Positions 43,017 to 54,800 of a stretch of DNA of 64,000 nt are shown here, piece after piece (the stretch's first letter is position 1; the number at the start of each line of letters is the position of its first letter). The DNA comes from Pempheris klunzingeri (Eukaryota; Chordata; Actinopteri; Acropomatiformes; Pempheridae). Location: NCBI RefSeq assembly GCF_042242105.1, contig NC_092025.1, positions 15,242,309-15,306,308 of the forward strand. Reading direction: 5' to 3'. A model generated the notes under the pieces. It saw only the letters and a program-made list of their open reading frames with translations. It did no database searches and was not told the DNA's origin. A program made the translations under genes and the position numbers.

Positions 43017-43056
<40 letters not shown>

Positions 43057-44770
43057 GCTTTCACAGACACTGGAGAAAACACAGTCTGAAGAAAGACGTC
43101 CTCCATGGTAGAGCCACACGTTACACATTACACAGAGGTCAAAGGTCATTCTGTGCCCTCACCTGTCTCGCTGCCACTCGTACAGTCAGCAGGATCCTCC
43201 CGTAGCAGAAGCACATGAGCAGCAGCGGCAGGAGCAAGCAGAAGATGAACAAGCAGCTGATGTAGGAGCGAGCTGTAGCCGAGCGCTGGTGCCACTGGAC
43301 CGAGCAGGTAGTGCCGGGTCCCTCTGGCCCGTAGCTGCTCCATAACAAACAACCTACGCTCTGACTTCATGTGTTCATATTCAACATCATTAAGTTAAAG
43401 TTCTGTATCATGATATGTTTTAATGTCTGTCTGGATCCCATTTTAATTTGGAAATGGGAAAAGAATGCCTACACATCTCAAAAATCAAGAAATCAACAAA
43501 CATTTGCAGATGGCCAAAAGTAAATATTCTGTTTTTATTAAGAGAATAAACCAGCTCAAACTTTCCTCCCAGTTTTAGCATCATCAGACTGAGTTAACGA
43601 GTGAAGTGATGGGTTAATATTGGGGCAGCATACAGACCTGCTCCAGCCCAGCAGCGGCGGCAGAGTCCAGACCAGCGAGTAGAGCCAGGAGGCGGCGACG
43701 GCGAGCCTGGCCCTGCGGCGGTGAGAGTAGTCTGACTGGGTGCTGCCGAGCACCACAGAGTACTGCTCGAAGGACAGCAGAGAGAGAGACACCAAAGACA
43801 CCACACCTGCAGACAGAGAGAGACATCATACCACAGTAAAGCACAGCAGCCAGTGATCAAAGTTAGTTATTAGACAGATTTCATGAGCAAATTCATGGAG
43901 GTTTACTTCCACTGCACTTCATTTCAGAGAGAAATATTTAACATTTTACTCCACTACATTCTGTCTCTATGTGTCAGCTGCAGTTACAATTCACTGACGC
44001 AGTATTATAGATTAAACAACATAACAGTTTATAGAGCAGTTCCACCTCAACTTGCTGCAACATTAAAATGCTACTTATAAATGAATGCATTAGTAATAAA
44101 GATCCAGTAATATAAAATATAACCATATAACACTCACAAAGGCAGTTCTTCAGCATAATGACTATTCTCACTTAAGATGCTCTTTTGGACATTATTCTGA
44201 TAATGCTTCTGTACATGAATACGATTTTAAATGCAGGGCTTTTACTTGTGAGTATTTTTACATCATCACACATTTTTACATTATCACTTTCCAGAAAGAG
44301 CTGGTCTAAACCAAACTCTAATTAAGAGAGAGAGACAACGATTCAAGAATCCCCACATGAGCAAGTATCAGGCATTAGACTCAATATCGATACATTTATA
44401 TTATTTCAAATATCCACTCACCGAAAAGCGCGTTTGAGAAACCGTACCACCGGCACCCGTAGGACCCGGTCAGCCACCTGCCCCGCACGCTGGCCGCGAA
44501 GCTGAGCGGAGTCCCACAGATGCAGACGAGCATGTCGCTGGCGCTGATGTTGATGAGCAGCAGGTTTACCGGAGTCTGCAGCAGCAGCCGGGGGAAGCGA
44601 GAAAACACCAGGAGCACCAGGAAGTTACCGAGGAAGCCCAGCACCAGGATGAACCCCAGGACCACGGCAGCGGCGGTGTGACCCGCCCTGCTCAGCGCGC
44701 CGGCGGCCGTGTCCCTCCCGGAGCTGAGCCCGGTGCTGAGGTTGTTGCTATGCAGCTGGAGGATCACCAT
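41489..44770 (-). CDS. Opsin, TMT/encephalopsin type
   Basis: A retinal-binding G-protein-coupled receptor. Minus-strand coding exons are 44770-44422, 43806-43638, 43334-43163, 42721-42494 and 41686-41489, giving 371 aa. Seven hydrophobic segments can be traced. The retinal Schiff-base lysine is in LLAKTSTVLNPVIY, followed by the NPxxY motif. The disulfide cysteines lie in GSYGCRWYG and GPGTTCSVQW. Glu is present at the bovine-181 position (GPEGPGTTC) and Tyr at the bovine-113 position, typical of non-visual opsins. The TM3 end reads SFEQYSVV, so the conserved Arg of E/DRY is Gln. The TM2-TM3 and loop-2 sequences fit TMT opsins or OPN3 better than visual opsins. The start is the first ATG in frame, at 44770. 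Confidence 0.88.
41940..42052. repeat. LINE/SINE 3' tail with (TTCTGA)n, intron 4 of opsin
   Basis: GCAATTTCCCCCTGGGGATT followed by ATTAAAGGAATTCTGATTCT and more GATTCTGA units is the classic 3' end of a fish non-LTR retroelement group. Only the tail is present. Confidence 0.6.
42722..43055. mobile_element. MITE-like repeat bounded by CA tracts, intron 3 of opsin
   Basis: The left end has (CA)n then TTCTATAGTTGTGAGGA. The right end has TTCTCATAACTATACGAAGG then (CA)n, so the ends are inverted copies. The middle is rich in CTTAACC/CTAACC words, and the right half has GTCCTCACAATG. I recall this as a common fish repeat. Its left end forms the TG-rich acceptor tract of opsin exon 4. Confidence 0.6.
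43895..44262. repeat. Interspersed fish repeat in opsin intron 1
   Basis: The block with TTTTACTCCACTACATTCTG, 'tatagattaaacaacata', CACCTCAACTTGCTGCAACA and 'aatgcagggcttttacttg' matches, from memory, a frequent teleost repeat of unassigned class. Confidence 0.5.
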
Positions 44771-44952
44771 GGCAACCTGGTTATGACTGAAGGACGGATT
44801 CAATACAGAAGATTCCCATAAAACAAAGACAGGAAGTTTTTTTTTCTCACACTCACTGATTTATTCAGTTCTCTGAGTGACCACAAGATCTTTCAACACT
44901 CTGGAGGAGAGGATGGAGGTAAAACTTTCTCTTTCTCCCACAGACACACACA

Positions 44953-44986
<34 letters not shown>

Positions 44987-47769
44987 TACCTGCCTTTGAA
45001 CAAACCTACCTCACATAGGCCTATCAGAGATGTTCATGATTTAAAAGTAGCACAGTTGTATCATAATAACTTAAATACAAACCTACCCTGAATGAGAAGG
45101 AGATACTTTCACAAAGAAAGAAAACCAATAAGAGTAAGAACAGGAAGATGTCTGACTTACTTGTAATAAGTTAATTATGTTAATACAGTTTTAAGGAAGT
45201 ATAAATATAGTAAGATATTTGTTTTTGTTGCTGTTCTGATAGTGTTAAAATGTTATTTAAATAGACTGAAACCCACAAGTCTAACAATTATACAATTATA
45301 ACACAATAGTTATAACAAATCTCTAAAGTTAGATCATTTCAGTAGAGTGAACAGTTAAAAATATCCCCAAACCTTAAATGAGACCAAGGACACTCTCCCA
45401 GGAAGAAAAAACAACAGAAACAATCCAAAAAACACGCTGACGTTGTGCCGTAGATGACCATCACTCTGTCAGAAACGTCTTTATTCTGGTCTGTTCTTCT
45501 CCTTAATCGTAGACCAGATTGGAGACCTAAATAACTGAGCCAACATATCAATAATACAAGCTCTGGTTGACGAGCCAAGAACACACTCTGCCTGGAAGCA
45601 TTAAATGATGAGATGCTGAAGACATGCGACTAATGAGCAATCAATAACAAACAAAAGAAAGTTTTAATTTTTGAAACAAATATCAAAACAAATAAAAATA
45701 AGACAAAGACCTGAAGTTTAGCTTCTTTCAGTATTTTTGTGGCTTAAAGGATTGTTCAAAATTCACCTTTCATTCTCGCTTTTCCTGAGAATGTGTTAAT
45801 ACTACCATCCTGCCATGTTTCGTTTTTTATGCCATGATAGTTGGCATATAAAAAGGCTCTAGAAATGGCAGGTTTGCCCATCACTTCAATCCACACTGAC
45901 ATATCTAGATCAGTTCATTCGTGTTGACTAACAGGTACTTCACACATTAACTTATATGTTTCCATCAAGATGTGCATTGTACAAATATTTAGCATTTTTA
46001 AAGCCTCAAAACTGTTTTAACAGTTAACAGTTAACCAACCAATACAGGCAGAAATAGAATTACAGCACCAGCTAGTGGTGAGTCAGGGTACTGTGTTCAA
46101 TATGAAACATCCACTGTAATTCAATAATTTAATTGTCCAAGAAAATACTGTTTTTACTCTTTATGGGCACTAAAAACAAGTATTCAATCAGAAAACAGGG
46201 TCAACACCTATTTTAATGGGTAAAAGAGTGTTGTAGGTGCAACTGATTTGAAATAAACAACCAGATCTCTTAAACACATTGCCATGTTTTCAAATCTACT
46301 TACAGCATCATATTAAAGTCTGAAAGACTTGAAATTCAACACTGTACGAAGACTCAATAATCCCTGACGGTATTTAGGGATTGCACAAAAATAAAGACCA
46401 CCATTACTCAACCATCATAACTGTGTATTACTGTGTGTGTGCTTTTTGATGTAACGCATGTAAAAGAATATTTTATGTCAAAATAAGTAAATTAGAGGAC
46501 TGTGGAGCCTCAACTGATGTTTTCCAGTGTGGAAATTTGATTAAAAGCTTTGTGTATACCAACCATTATTTTGAATAAAATTCAATGAAATGCCTACCTA
46601 CACCTGTCCTCAGAACAGACGGAAACATCTAAAACTGATTGTTTATTCTCACTGAATAATGTCTTCATGTACAACCAATTTTTGATTAAAATCAGCAGAG
46701 CTGTTGATCAAATATGACACATAATGTGTTTGAAAGAGCTCAGAGGCAGTGCTGTAACCACTACTACTTACATTTTACACATACAACTAAATTTGCCCAT
46801 TTTTAGACTATTTTTATGGTTTGCTTATTTTATTTATTTAAGAATGGACAATACACATGTATTGACATCATGTAAATGTGCTGGATTCAGTCATACTGAT
46901 ACTGATACTAACTGTCATCTGCAGTCGCTGACACATTGGTGACATATATGAAAAATCTATTGAAATTGAGAGTACAAGCAAGAGCACGGGAGCACAAACA
47001 AAAAGACAGGAGCACAAAAATCAGTCACACAATGTCGTGACCTTTACCCTAGATTATGATAGCAGTGTGATTGTCCTGTAGCCACTGTTTTGTTTTTGTT
47101 ATGAAGGGAAACTCTGGGACTGACTGCTGTTAAACATGGAAAACATAGCAGACACATAATTTCCATTTCTGTTTGTAATAATTATCTGGGGTGATGAGGC
47201 TGTTTCCTCTGTATTGACATGATCCTGTCTATGCAGCAGAGTTGTTGATGATACAAAATGTGTTAGAAAGAGCACAATTTATAACTTTAAGTTTTTTTTA
47301 GACAGTGTGCTGAAACTTTAGGGTTAGTTTATTTATTTAAGAAGAGACAATGCACATTAATTGACATCATGTAAATATCATGTACATGTGCTGGATTCAG
47401 TCATACAGGCTAATTATCATCTGAAGTCCCTGACAGGGTGATGGTATATATTATTAAAGTATTAAAATTGAGCATACAAGCAGGAGTACATAAGCACAAC
47501 AGTAAAACAATGTCATGACCTCTACCATAGTTTATGATAGCAGTTTGATTATCCAGTAGCTACTGGTTTATCGATTAGGAGAAGGGTTTAAGTGGAAGAG
47601 TTGGCTGAAAACACTTTGTTACGAAGGGAAACTCGGGGACATACATGGAAAACTTAACAGACACCCTTACATATAATTTCCATTCCTCTTCATAATATAT
47701 AGATAATATATATAAACTACCTAAATGAATGAGGACATGTGTTAGCTGGATTTCTTCATGCTTTGTTGT
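44771..47769. other. Divergent intergenic region, opsin and CLINT1
   Basis: A CA repeat lies at about 44940-44988. A diverged tandem duplication occupies 46694-47697. No convincing exon was found between them. This region must hold the opsin promoter, but I cannot point to a motif. Confidence 0.5.
46694..47697. repeat. Diverged tandem duplication, two copies of about 470 bp
   Basis: 46694-47180 and 47236-47697 share the same order of blocks: GCAGAGCTGTTGAT, then TTTATTTATTTAAGAA with GACAATGCACATTA-like sequence, then GCTGGATTCAGTCATAC, TTATGATAGCAG, GAAGGGAAACTC and ATAATTTCCATT. They differ by many substitutions and small gaps, so the duplication is old or both copies are separate insertions of one repeat. 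Confidence 0.75.
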
Positions 47770-48014
47770 TTCTGCGTCACGCTGCTTTGCTGAAGCGAGG
47801 GAACATTCGACGTTTCTGTGACGTAGACTGAGAACGACGTTTCCGTAGCAACAGGGGCCGGTCCGTTAACCGCAGCGGCCGCTGTACTACCGGAGCTCAC
47901 CGAGGAGCAGGGGGGGACCGTCGTCGGTAACCGGACACCATCTCTGTCGTGCGGGGCGTAGAGACACGGGGGCGACGCAGTATCGAGGCGGCGAGCCCGC
48001 AGTTCCGTGCGGAG
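47770..48014 (+). promoter_or_regulatory. clint1: CLINT1 promoter, CpG-rich
   Basis: A CG-dense region just before the CLINT1 start has a TGACGTAG (CRE-like) word near 47818-47825, ACGTTTC words and CCGCAGCGGCCGCTG. No TATA box is seen, as expected for a housekeeping gene. Confidence 0.55.
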
Positions 48015-51000
48015 ATGCTGAATATGTGGAAAGTCAGAGAGCTGGTGGACAAAGCGTGAGTACCGAGTCGCAGGTGGAGCTGTTCGCTAGCTAACCCGCT
48101 AACCGGCTAGTCGTTAGCCGGGCAGCATCAGCAGCTTTAGCCGGGCAGCATCAGCAGCTTTTATCGCTGACAGAGGACAGGACGTCACGGCTATAGCCCC
48201 TCAGCTGGTAGCTCCGACTAGCTGGCTAGCTGCCAATCTTCAACCTTGTGACATAAATATGAAATGTGTGTTTTACAATGGCATCTCCCGTTGTGCCTTT
48301 CCTCAAACTGCTCCGTATCGGGCTGGAAAAATACAATATTTTAAATTGCAAGATCATTTGTTTCGGATCCAGAAGGAAGGCTATGCTGTTAGCTAATTCC
48401 GCTAGCATTGCTAAGCCCAGGTCGGCTCTGTGTGGTGCTTCTGTTGGTGCTGCTGCAGAATCACGCCCTGTCCCAGCCTGCTGATGCTCGCCAGCTCCGC
48501 TTACATTATATTCAGACTACAGGGCTGAGCATTAATGATGGCGAGTTAAGTGGATAGATAATTGCATGCGGATAGTAAACATCCCATCAATTAGCCATCG
48601 ACAATAACTGACAGTAGCTAGTTACACCGGTCTAACGAGGCCCATGCCCCCATGGCCCCGGACAACAAAGCTTGTTAGCCAAACAGATCATACTGTGTTA
48701 CTAATACTGGTGTTGCAGCCTAACTGACTACTACACTGTGGTGTTGGTCTGAACACTAGACTACGCATGCTTCTGTGTGATGTGTGTCTTTTGTGATATC
48801 TATTGTTGCGAGTATAATGTGCAGTATAATGTATGTAGTAATCCCGGAGGAGGCAGAACAACAGCGTCCTGTCATGTCTGCTCCCAGAGGTTGAGACTGA
48901 GTTGTATGAATAACTTTTGTTGAGTAAAACCGAAACCCACAACAGTTTAGAGGATGCACTGATGCAGAAAGACTTCTGGTTTTACTCAGCAGAGTTAGTC
49001 GAGATAAGATGTTTGTTGAAACAGGCCCTCTTGTTTTTAATAACAAGTACACAACTTTTGATGAGGATTGTGTCACTATAAAGCTCTGCTTGCTTTAACA
49101 GTTTTAAATAGCTTTAATAGGGAAATTCATATGTTTCATACAGTAACAATAACACGGTTGCATAAAAAGCATGGAGGAAGTGATGTAATCACAGTATGTT
49201 TCAAGCAGTCTCATCCAAAGTTAGGGGACATTTGTGTGTATAACTTGTGTAACCTAATATACATATTAGAGTCATCACATTACCTGAATTTCCTCGAGGG
49301 ATGAGTAAAGTTTCTATCTATATTGTATTATTTCCTCAGTATATCACTGTGCATCCCCTTGTTTCATTCAGTGATCCTTACACCACAGAAAAGTCTCACT
49401 CTCTAAATCACCTTCTAATTCTTCTAACTGAAGAATCTGCTTTTTATTGTCGTTGCAGTTTTGTAGTTTAGTTACTAATACTTTTCAGTTCACTGTCATC
49501 CATTAACATTTTAGGTTTTTACTAGAGCAGGATAAGTCATTTAGACTCTGTTTGTAGTGTTTTTATGCCTGTCTTAATCTCTTATTTTAAATGCATTTCA
49601 GTGGAGAATACATGCCTGTTATAACAATGCCTTGGTTTATACACTCAGTGGTCATTTTATTAGGTATACCTGTAAAATCTAATGCAGTCCAATAAAACAT
49701 CTCAGCCATAAATTCTACCTTCACAAAGATAATAACATTCTGTTTTGATTGAGGTGCTAATTTAACTAAAGGCCTATTATTGAGGTTGTCGTTTTTTATT
49801 GTTCGTGGTGTTGAACATCACTAAATTATTCTGAGAGATGCCTTTGAAGTTTTGTTCACCCCATTTCTAAACATGAGGGGGGGGGTACTAGAAACACATT
49901 TCAATACAAAGCAGTCCAGTACAGCGCTACAAACTACAACGTTCTCTGTTATCTGTTTCAGCTGTCTTGATATTTTTCTCTTTTAGTAGGTAAATAAAAG
50001 TAGTAGGTTTCAGTTCCCAGTGGGTTGTTAATATGCATTGCATTTTGCATAGCAATCCTGCAGTCTGTTGGACACATGCTTTATTAGCACTCGTACTGTA
50101 CTGAACATGCTGTATCTTAACAACACTGAAACCTTGAAATGTAGAAGTAGAAAAACACACTGCATGGCGTCCTGGTAGCTCACCTGGTGCCGTGTGTACC
50201 ACTAGTCAAGGCAGGGTTTAACTCATTCCCGGCCCTTTGCTTCATGTCATCCCCTCTCTCTCCCCTGCCTTTCCTGTCTCTCTCTTCTGTCACTATGAGA
50301 TAAAATGGAAATGTCAAAAAATAATCTAAAAAAAAGAAAAACGCACTGCACATTAAAAAGGAGGGTACAGTTTAGTGCGTTTGTGCCATGGCACAGTTTC
50401 CCTTGTATCTGTATTTTATTTTCCGCATCACGTCTTTATTTTTCCACATTTCTGTTTTCAGTCCTTTTAAACAAAACATTGTGAGAACTAAATCGCAATA
50501 AGAACGCTAACATGAAAATATCACATTTCACGTTGACTGCCCGCTCACAATTTAAGAAACTGCGCTCTCTGGTTGGCTGTGCCTTTTAAAGGACCAATTA
50601 TACCACAAATGTGATAAGAAAAAAGGAGCAACTAGATAGAAGGAAGGTGCATGAAGGAAAGATGAGCAGTGAGAGCAAAGAAAGGAGATAAGAAGAGGGA
50701 ACATATCGAAAGTAGCACAACAGAGATTGAGATGGAGAAATAGACACCAGCTCCCATCAGCTGTTGGTTGTGCCTGGCTGGGGATGATGAATACACTCTG
50801 TTATTGATCTACCTCAACAGAGCTGGCAGCGGTGGCCTTGCTTTTCCTGCAGATTAAGAGTCCCACTATTATGGAGCTCTCTCGTTCTGTCTGTCTTATC
50901 TACTCACAATAACACAGTCAAAGGCAGCTTCTGTAACGTACAGGCGCCTCGTATTTCAACCTGGGAGGGTGGTAGAGCTGAGAGCAGAACGAGACGGAGA

Positions 51001-51778
51001 GGAAAGGTGGGAAAAGAGAGCTACTGCTGAAGAATCAAGGAGAGATGACAGGATTTAAGACTGGGAGAGGCGAGGAACAGGAGATAATACAGGATGGAAA
51101 GTCAAGGGAAAGAGACAGAAATTTGAAAAAAGGCCAGTTGAAGAGGGAGGGAGGAAGGAAGGGAGGGATGAGAGGCTGAAGGAGCAGTAGACATGAAGAA
51201 AGGAGACTGAGAGGTGTGTTTCAAGTTGCAGTACTTTGGCTGTGTTTTTGCCAGGGGGCTATAGACAAAGTCGTGCCCATCAAGAGATACAACACATAAA
51301 CACAGGAAAATAGAGCTACAACAATCAGTCGATTAATTGATGAGTCAATTGACGTAAAACTAAACAGCAACTAGTTTGATAATTGACTAATCATTTAAGT
51401 CATTTAAGTAAAAATAATAATAATAATAAAAAATAAAAAAAAGTCCGTGTTCTCAGACGTGGAAAAATGTTCTTAAATGTGCTTTTTTGGTTTTGATTTT
51501 TAATAAATTGAATATTTTTGGGTTTTGGATAATTTGACATCTGATGGGGTCACCTTGGGCTGTAGGGTAGTGTGATGAACATTTTTCACTGTTATTTTAA
51601 TGTTTTAAAGACTAAAGGATTCATCAAGGAAATAGCGGGCCGATTAATCTGTAACAATAATCGTTAGATGTATATCTCCAGGAAAACAAACACAGCAGCA
51701 GGTGAGCCCACAAAAACAAAGAGGGCAGGAAGTAGACGTTGCTCATGGGAAGGTTTCGCTGTTTACCTTGTTGTTTTG

Positions 51779-51864
<86 letters not shown>

Positions 51865-54800
51865 CTGCTTGCCCTCACTTTCATGCACAGACTGAGCCAA
51901 CCCCCTTTGTGTCCCGAGCAGCTGAATATGTTCTCACACACTAGGCTTGTGCACATGTGTAGGTCCGTCCTAATAGTGGTCAGGATGCAGGCTTTTAGAA
52001 AGCTGTCATTCATTATTCAGTGAACTGAGATTCTCCTTGTCTTATTTCATTGTGTGTTAGAGGGAGACACATGCATGAATACAGCAATTTGCTGTGATAA
52101 TCCTGCTTTCCACAGTTTTTCTAAGCTTGAGTGTGTGTTGTGTGTGTGGCGTTGCTATGTGTATCAGTAGGCAGATATCTTTGATGTGTAGAAGTTGGAT
52201 ATGACTAATGCTCTGTTAGCCTGAGAGACTGTCATTCAATGGTTGTATTTGTATGTGTTCTGCTGTGCAAACATGCCAATGATTGTTTTTAATTGTCTGT
52301 ATTTGGGTCTACCTGACCTCTGAAAATGTGACGAGTGGAGTGTGAAGGGAATTGGCACAGAACATTTGCTGATTTGAACATTTGTAGCAGGGCTGACTGA
52401 CCGAAAGGTCAACAATAATAAGCCGTGTGTTCACAACGAGTGAACAGAAACATAAGAAAGGAAAGCATGGGGTTTCACCGTTTTGTGTGTGATTGTAATA
52501 CAAATATTTTATTGTTCTAATTAAAGAAGAAAATCTATGTTTGTGTCAACAGCACCAATGTGGTGATGAACTACTCCGAGATCGAGTCCAAGGTGAGAGA
52601 GGCCACCAATGATGACCCCTGGGGACCCTCCGGACAACTGATGGGAGAAATAGCCAAGTATGTGTAACACACACATACACACAGATGCAGTATGTGAAAG
52701 TATGTGCAGGTGCATCATCACTATGGCAGCAGATAAGCTGTGATGTGTCATTACACACACATTCAGACATTCAAGGTGTTTTATTTAGTAGAAATAAGAG
52801 TTAGTAAGGCTAATTCTCCACAGGCTCTGTTCTGCTTTGGTTTACCTGCATGGGTTTTCCAGCTCTATCATACCTGTAATTGTGTGTGTAGATCTACGTT
52901 TATGTATGAGCAGTTCCCAGAGGTGATGAACATGCTGTGGACCAGGATGCTGAAAGACAACAAGAAGAACTGGAGACGAGTCTACAAGGTATGGTTACGC
53001 TCTGGCTGGTTGTTAGTTTCCCAGGTGTGCCTGTGTTGTATCTGTGTTCTCTGTTGTCTTGTCAGGATTCATTAAAGCGGAGTCTCAGTGCTTCTGTGTG
53101 GCTGTACCATTGTACATGAAAAGAGAAGTGATTTTAGCAGTGTATCAATTTGATCCTCAGCTTTATCTGAGCAGTTTCATGGTTCCTTCCTTAATCCTCC
53201 CTGAGTTCTGTATCTGTATAGTACAAGATCAGAGCAGCATATCTCAGCTACAGCCTTGTTTCTGGCTCACACAGTCATACAAGACTGATGTGCAAAGATT
53301 AGAAATTATGCAAGTTTTTGGAGAGCAGGTGAGCAAAGCAGAACTGACTTTAAACATTTTTTCTTTTAGGAAAGATAATTTTCACTGAGCACTGCTGACT
53401 GCATCCCCCCACAGTTATCTCCCTTATCATGTCTCTCAATCCATCTCTTCTCTTTTCTCCCTCTGCAAGGCTTTACTGCTGCTGGCCTATCTGATCAGGA
53501 ATGGGTCTGAAAGAGTCGTCACCAGTGCCAGAGAACACATCTATGACCTGCGATCTCTAGAAAACTACCACTTCATTGGTGAGTCTTTAAATGAGAATTA
53601 GATGCTATCAGAAAGATCACAGTGTCCAAAATAGAAATGGGAGCATGAATACAACATGCTCAGTGAAACGTCATGCCAACTTGTCCATTTAATTTTGATC
53701 ATTCATTCATTCTCCAGATGAAAATGGTAAGGATCAGGGCATCAACGTACGTCAGAAGGTCAAGGAGATGGTAGAGTTCGTCCAGGATGACGACAGACTG
53801 AGAGAGGAGAGGAAGAAAGCCAAGAAGAACAAAGATAAATACATTGGAGTCTCCTCTGACAGCATGGGAGGAGGAGGAGGAGGTGGAAGCATTAAGAACT
53901 GTAAATAATTTGCTGTATCTCCTTTTGTCAGCTCGATTCAGATGTAGATTAAAATGCTAATTAGGAATTAGTATAAATATAGACACAATGATTAATTAAG
54001 AAATTATAAAATAATAATTTGTAGCAGCTCTAATGTTATTGTTCCTTTTAATGTTTTATATTCATAAGTTTGGCAATTGCTACATAACAGTGTACAGCTG
54101 AAACTAGGAGGTCTATACCACTAGTATACAGTATGTTTATATGTCTTACAGACAGTTTACAGAGTCTCTCTCTTCCTCTCTCTCTCTGTCCTTTTCTGCC
54201 TTCTTCCTTCCAGCTAATGAGCTGGATCGGGGTAAGTGGGATGAGGACTGGGATAAGAGCAGAGGAGCTTTCCCCTTTAGCGAGAAGCTCGGAGAGATCA
54301 GTGACAAGATAGGTAGCACCATCGACGACACACTCAACAAGTTCAGAAAGAAGGAACGAGACGACTCACCCGACAGAATCAGGTAAGTACACACTTATAC
54401 GTGTTTATAAAACATCTCAATAAATAATTGTGTTAAAATGTTCTGAGGGTTTGTACTAAGATTCCTTGGTTGTGCATAGTGGTGTCCTCTTTAACAGCTG
54501 CCTTTTTTAATCCAGAATCATTCAACAAAAATAGAATAATGCACAGAACCGCCCACTTGTTGCACATTTAGTGGTTCTTGGCCTCTGTGTCATGTGTTTA
54601 AAGTCTTTAAAGCCTTGTGCCATGGATTATCCATTACATAACCAGACATATACAGACAGAGAATAATTGCAACAAAACGGTTAATAACAAAACCTCCTCA
54701 GTGCTGCTTCTCATACATCCTTTGCCTGGTTGCTATAGTGACAACGAGGATGACCGGGCGTCGAGAAACGGGAGGCAGGAAACCATCGAGTTCAAAGACG

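Larger units (their letters stand above)
48056..52552 (+). other. clint1: CLINT1 intron 1, repeat-rich
   Basis: A 4.5 kb first intron. It begins with many GCTAGC/GTTAGC words and a 23-base tandem repeat (48114-48160). Further on it holds a retroelement tail at 49270-49326, an interspersed repeat (49640-49905), a tRNA-derived SINE (50163-50342), a purine-rich tract (50640-51220), an AT-rich repeat (51313-51668) and a long CA tract (51781-51861). Confidence 0.75.

Noticed and set aside
44771-44803. Longer opsin N-terminus from a TTG at 44803
   Set aside because: No ATG there; the first in-frame ATG is at 44770.
45339-45584. 81-codon minus-strand frame between opsin and CLINT1
   Set aside because: No homology recognised and no splice context; too short to call.
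47838-47853. X-box-like GTTTCCGTAGCAAC before CLINT1
   Set aside because: The left half departs from the GTNRCC rule; weaker than the SOX30 site and no functional reason to expect RFX control.
50163-50240. Functional tRNA gene
   Set aside because: A and B boxes are decayed and the sequence continues into a SINE body with an A-rich end.
51624-52023. Several open frames across the CA repeat
   Set aside because: They are Thr-His, Val-Cys or His-Thr runs made by the microsatellite.
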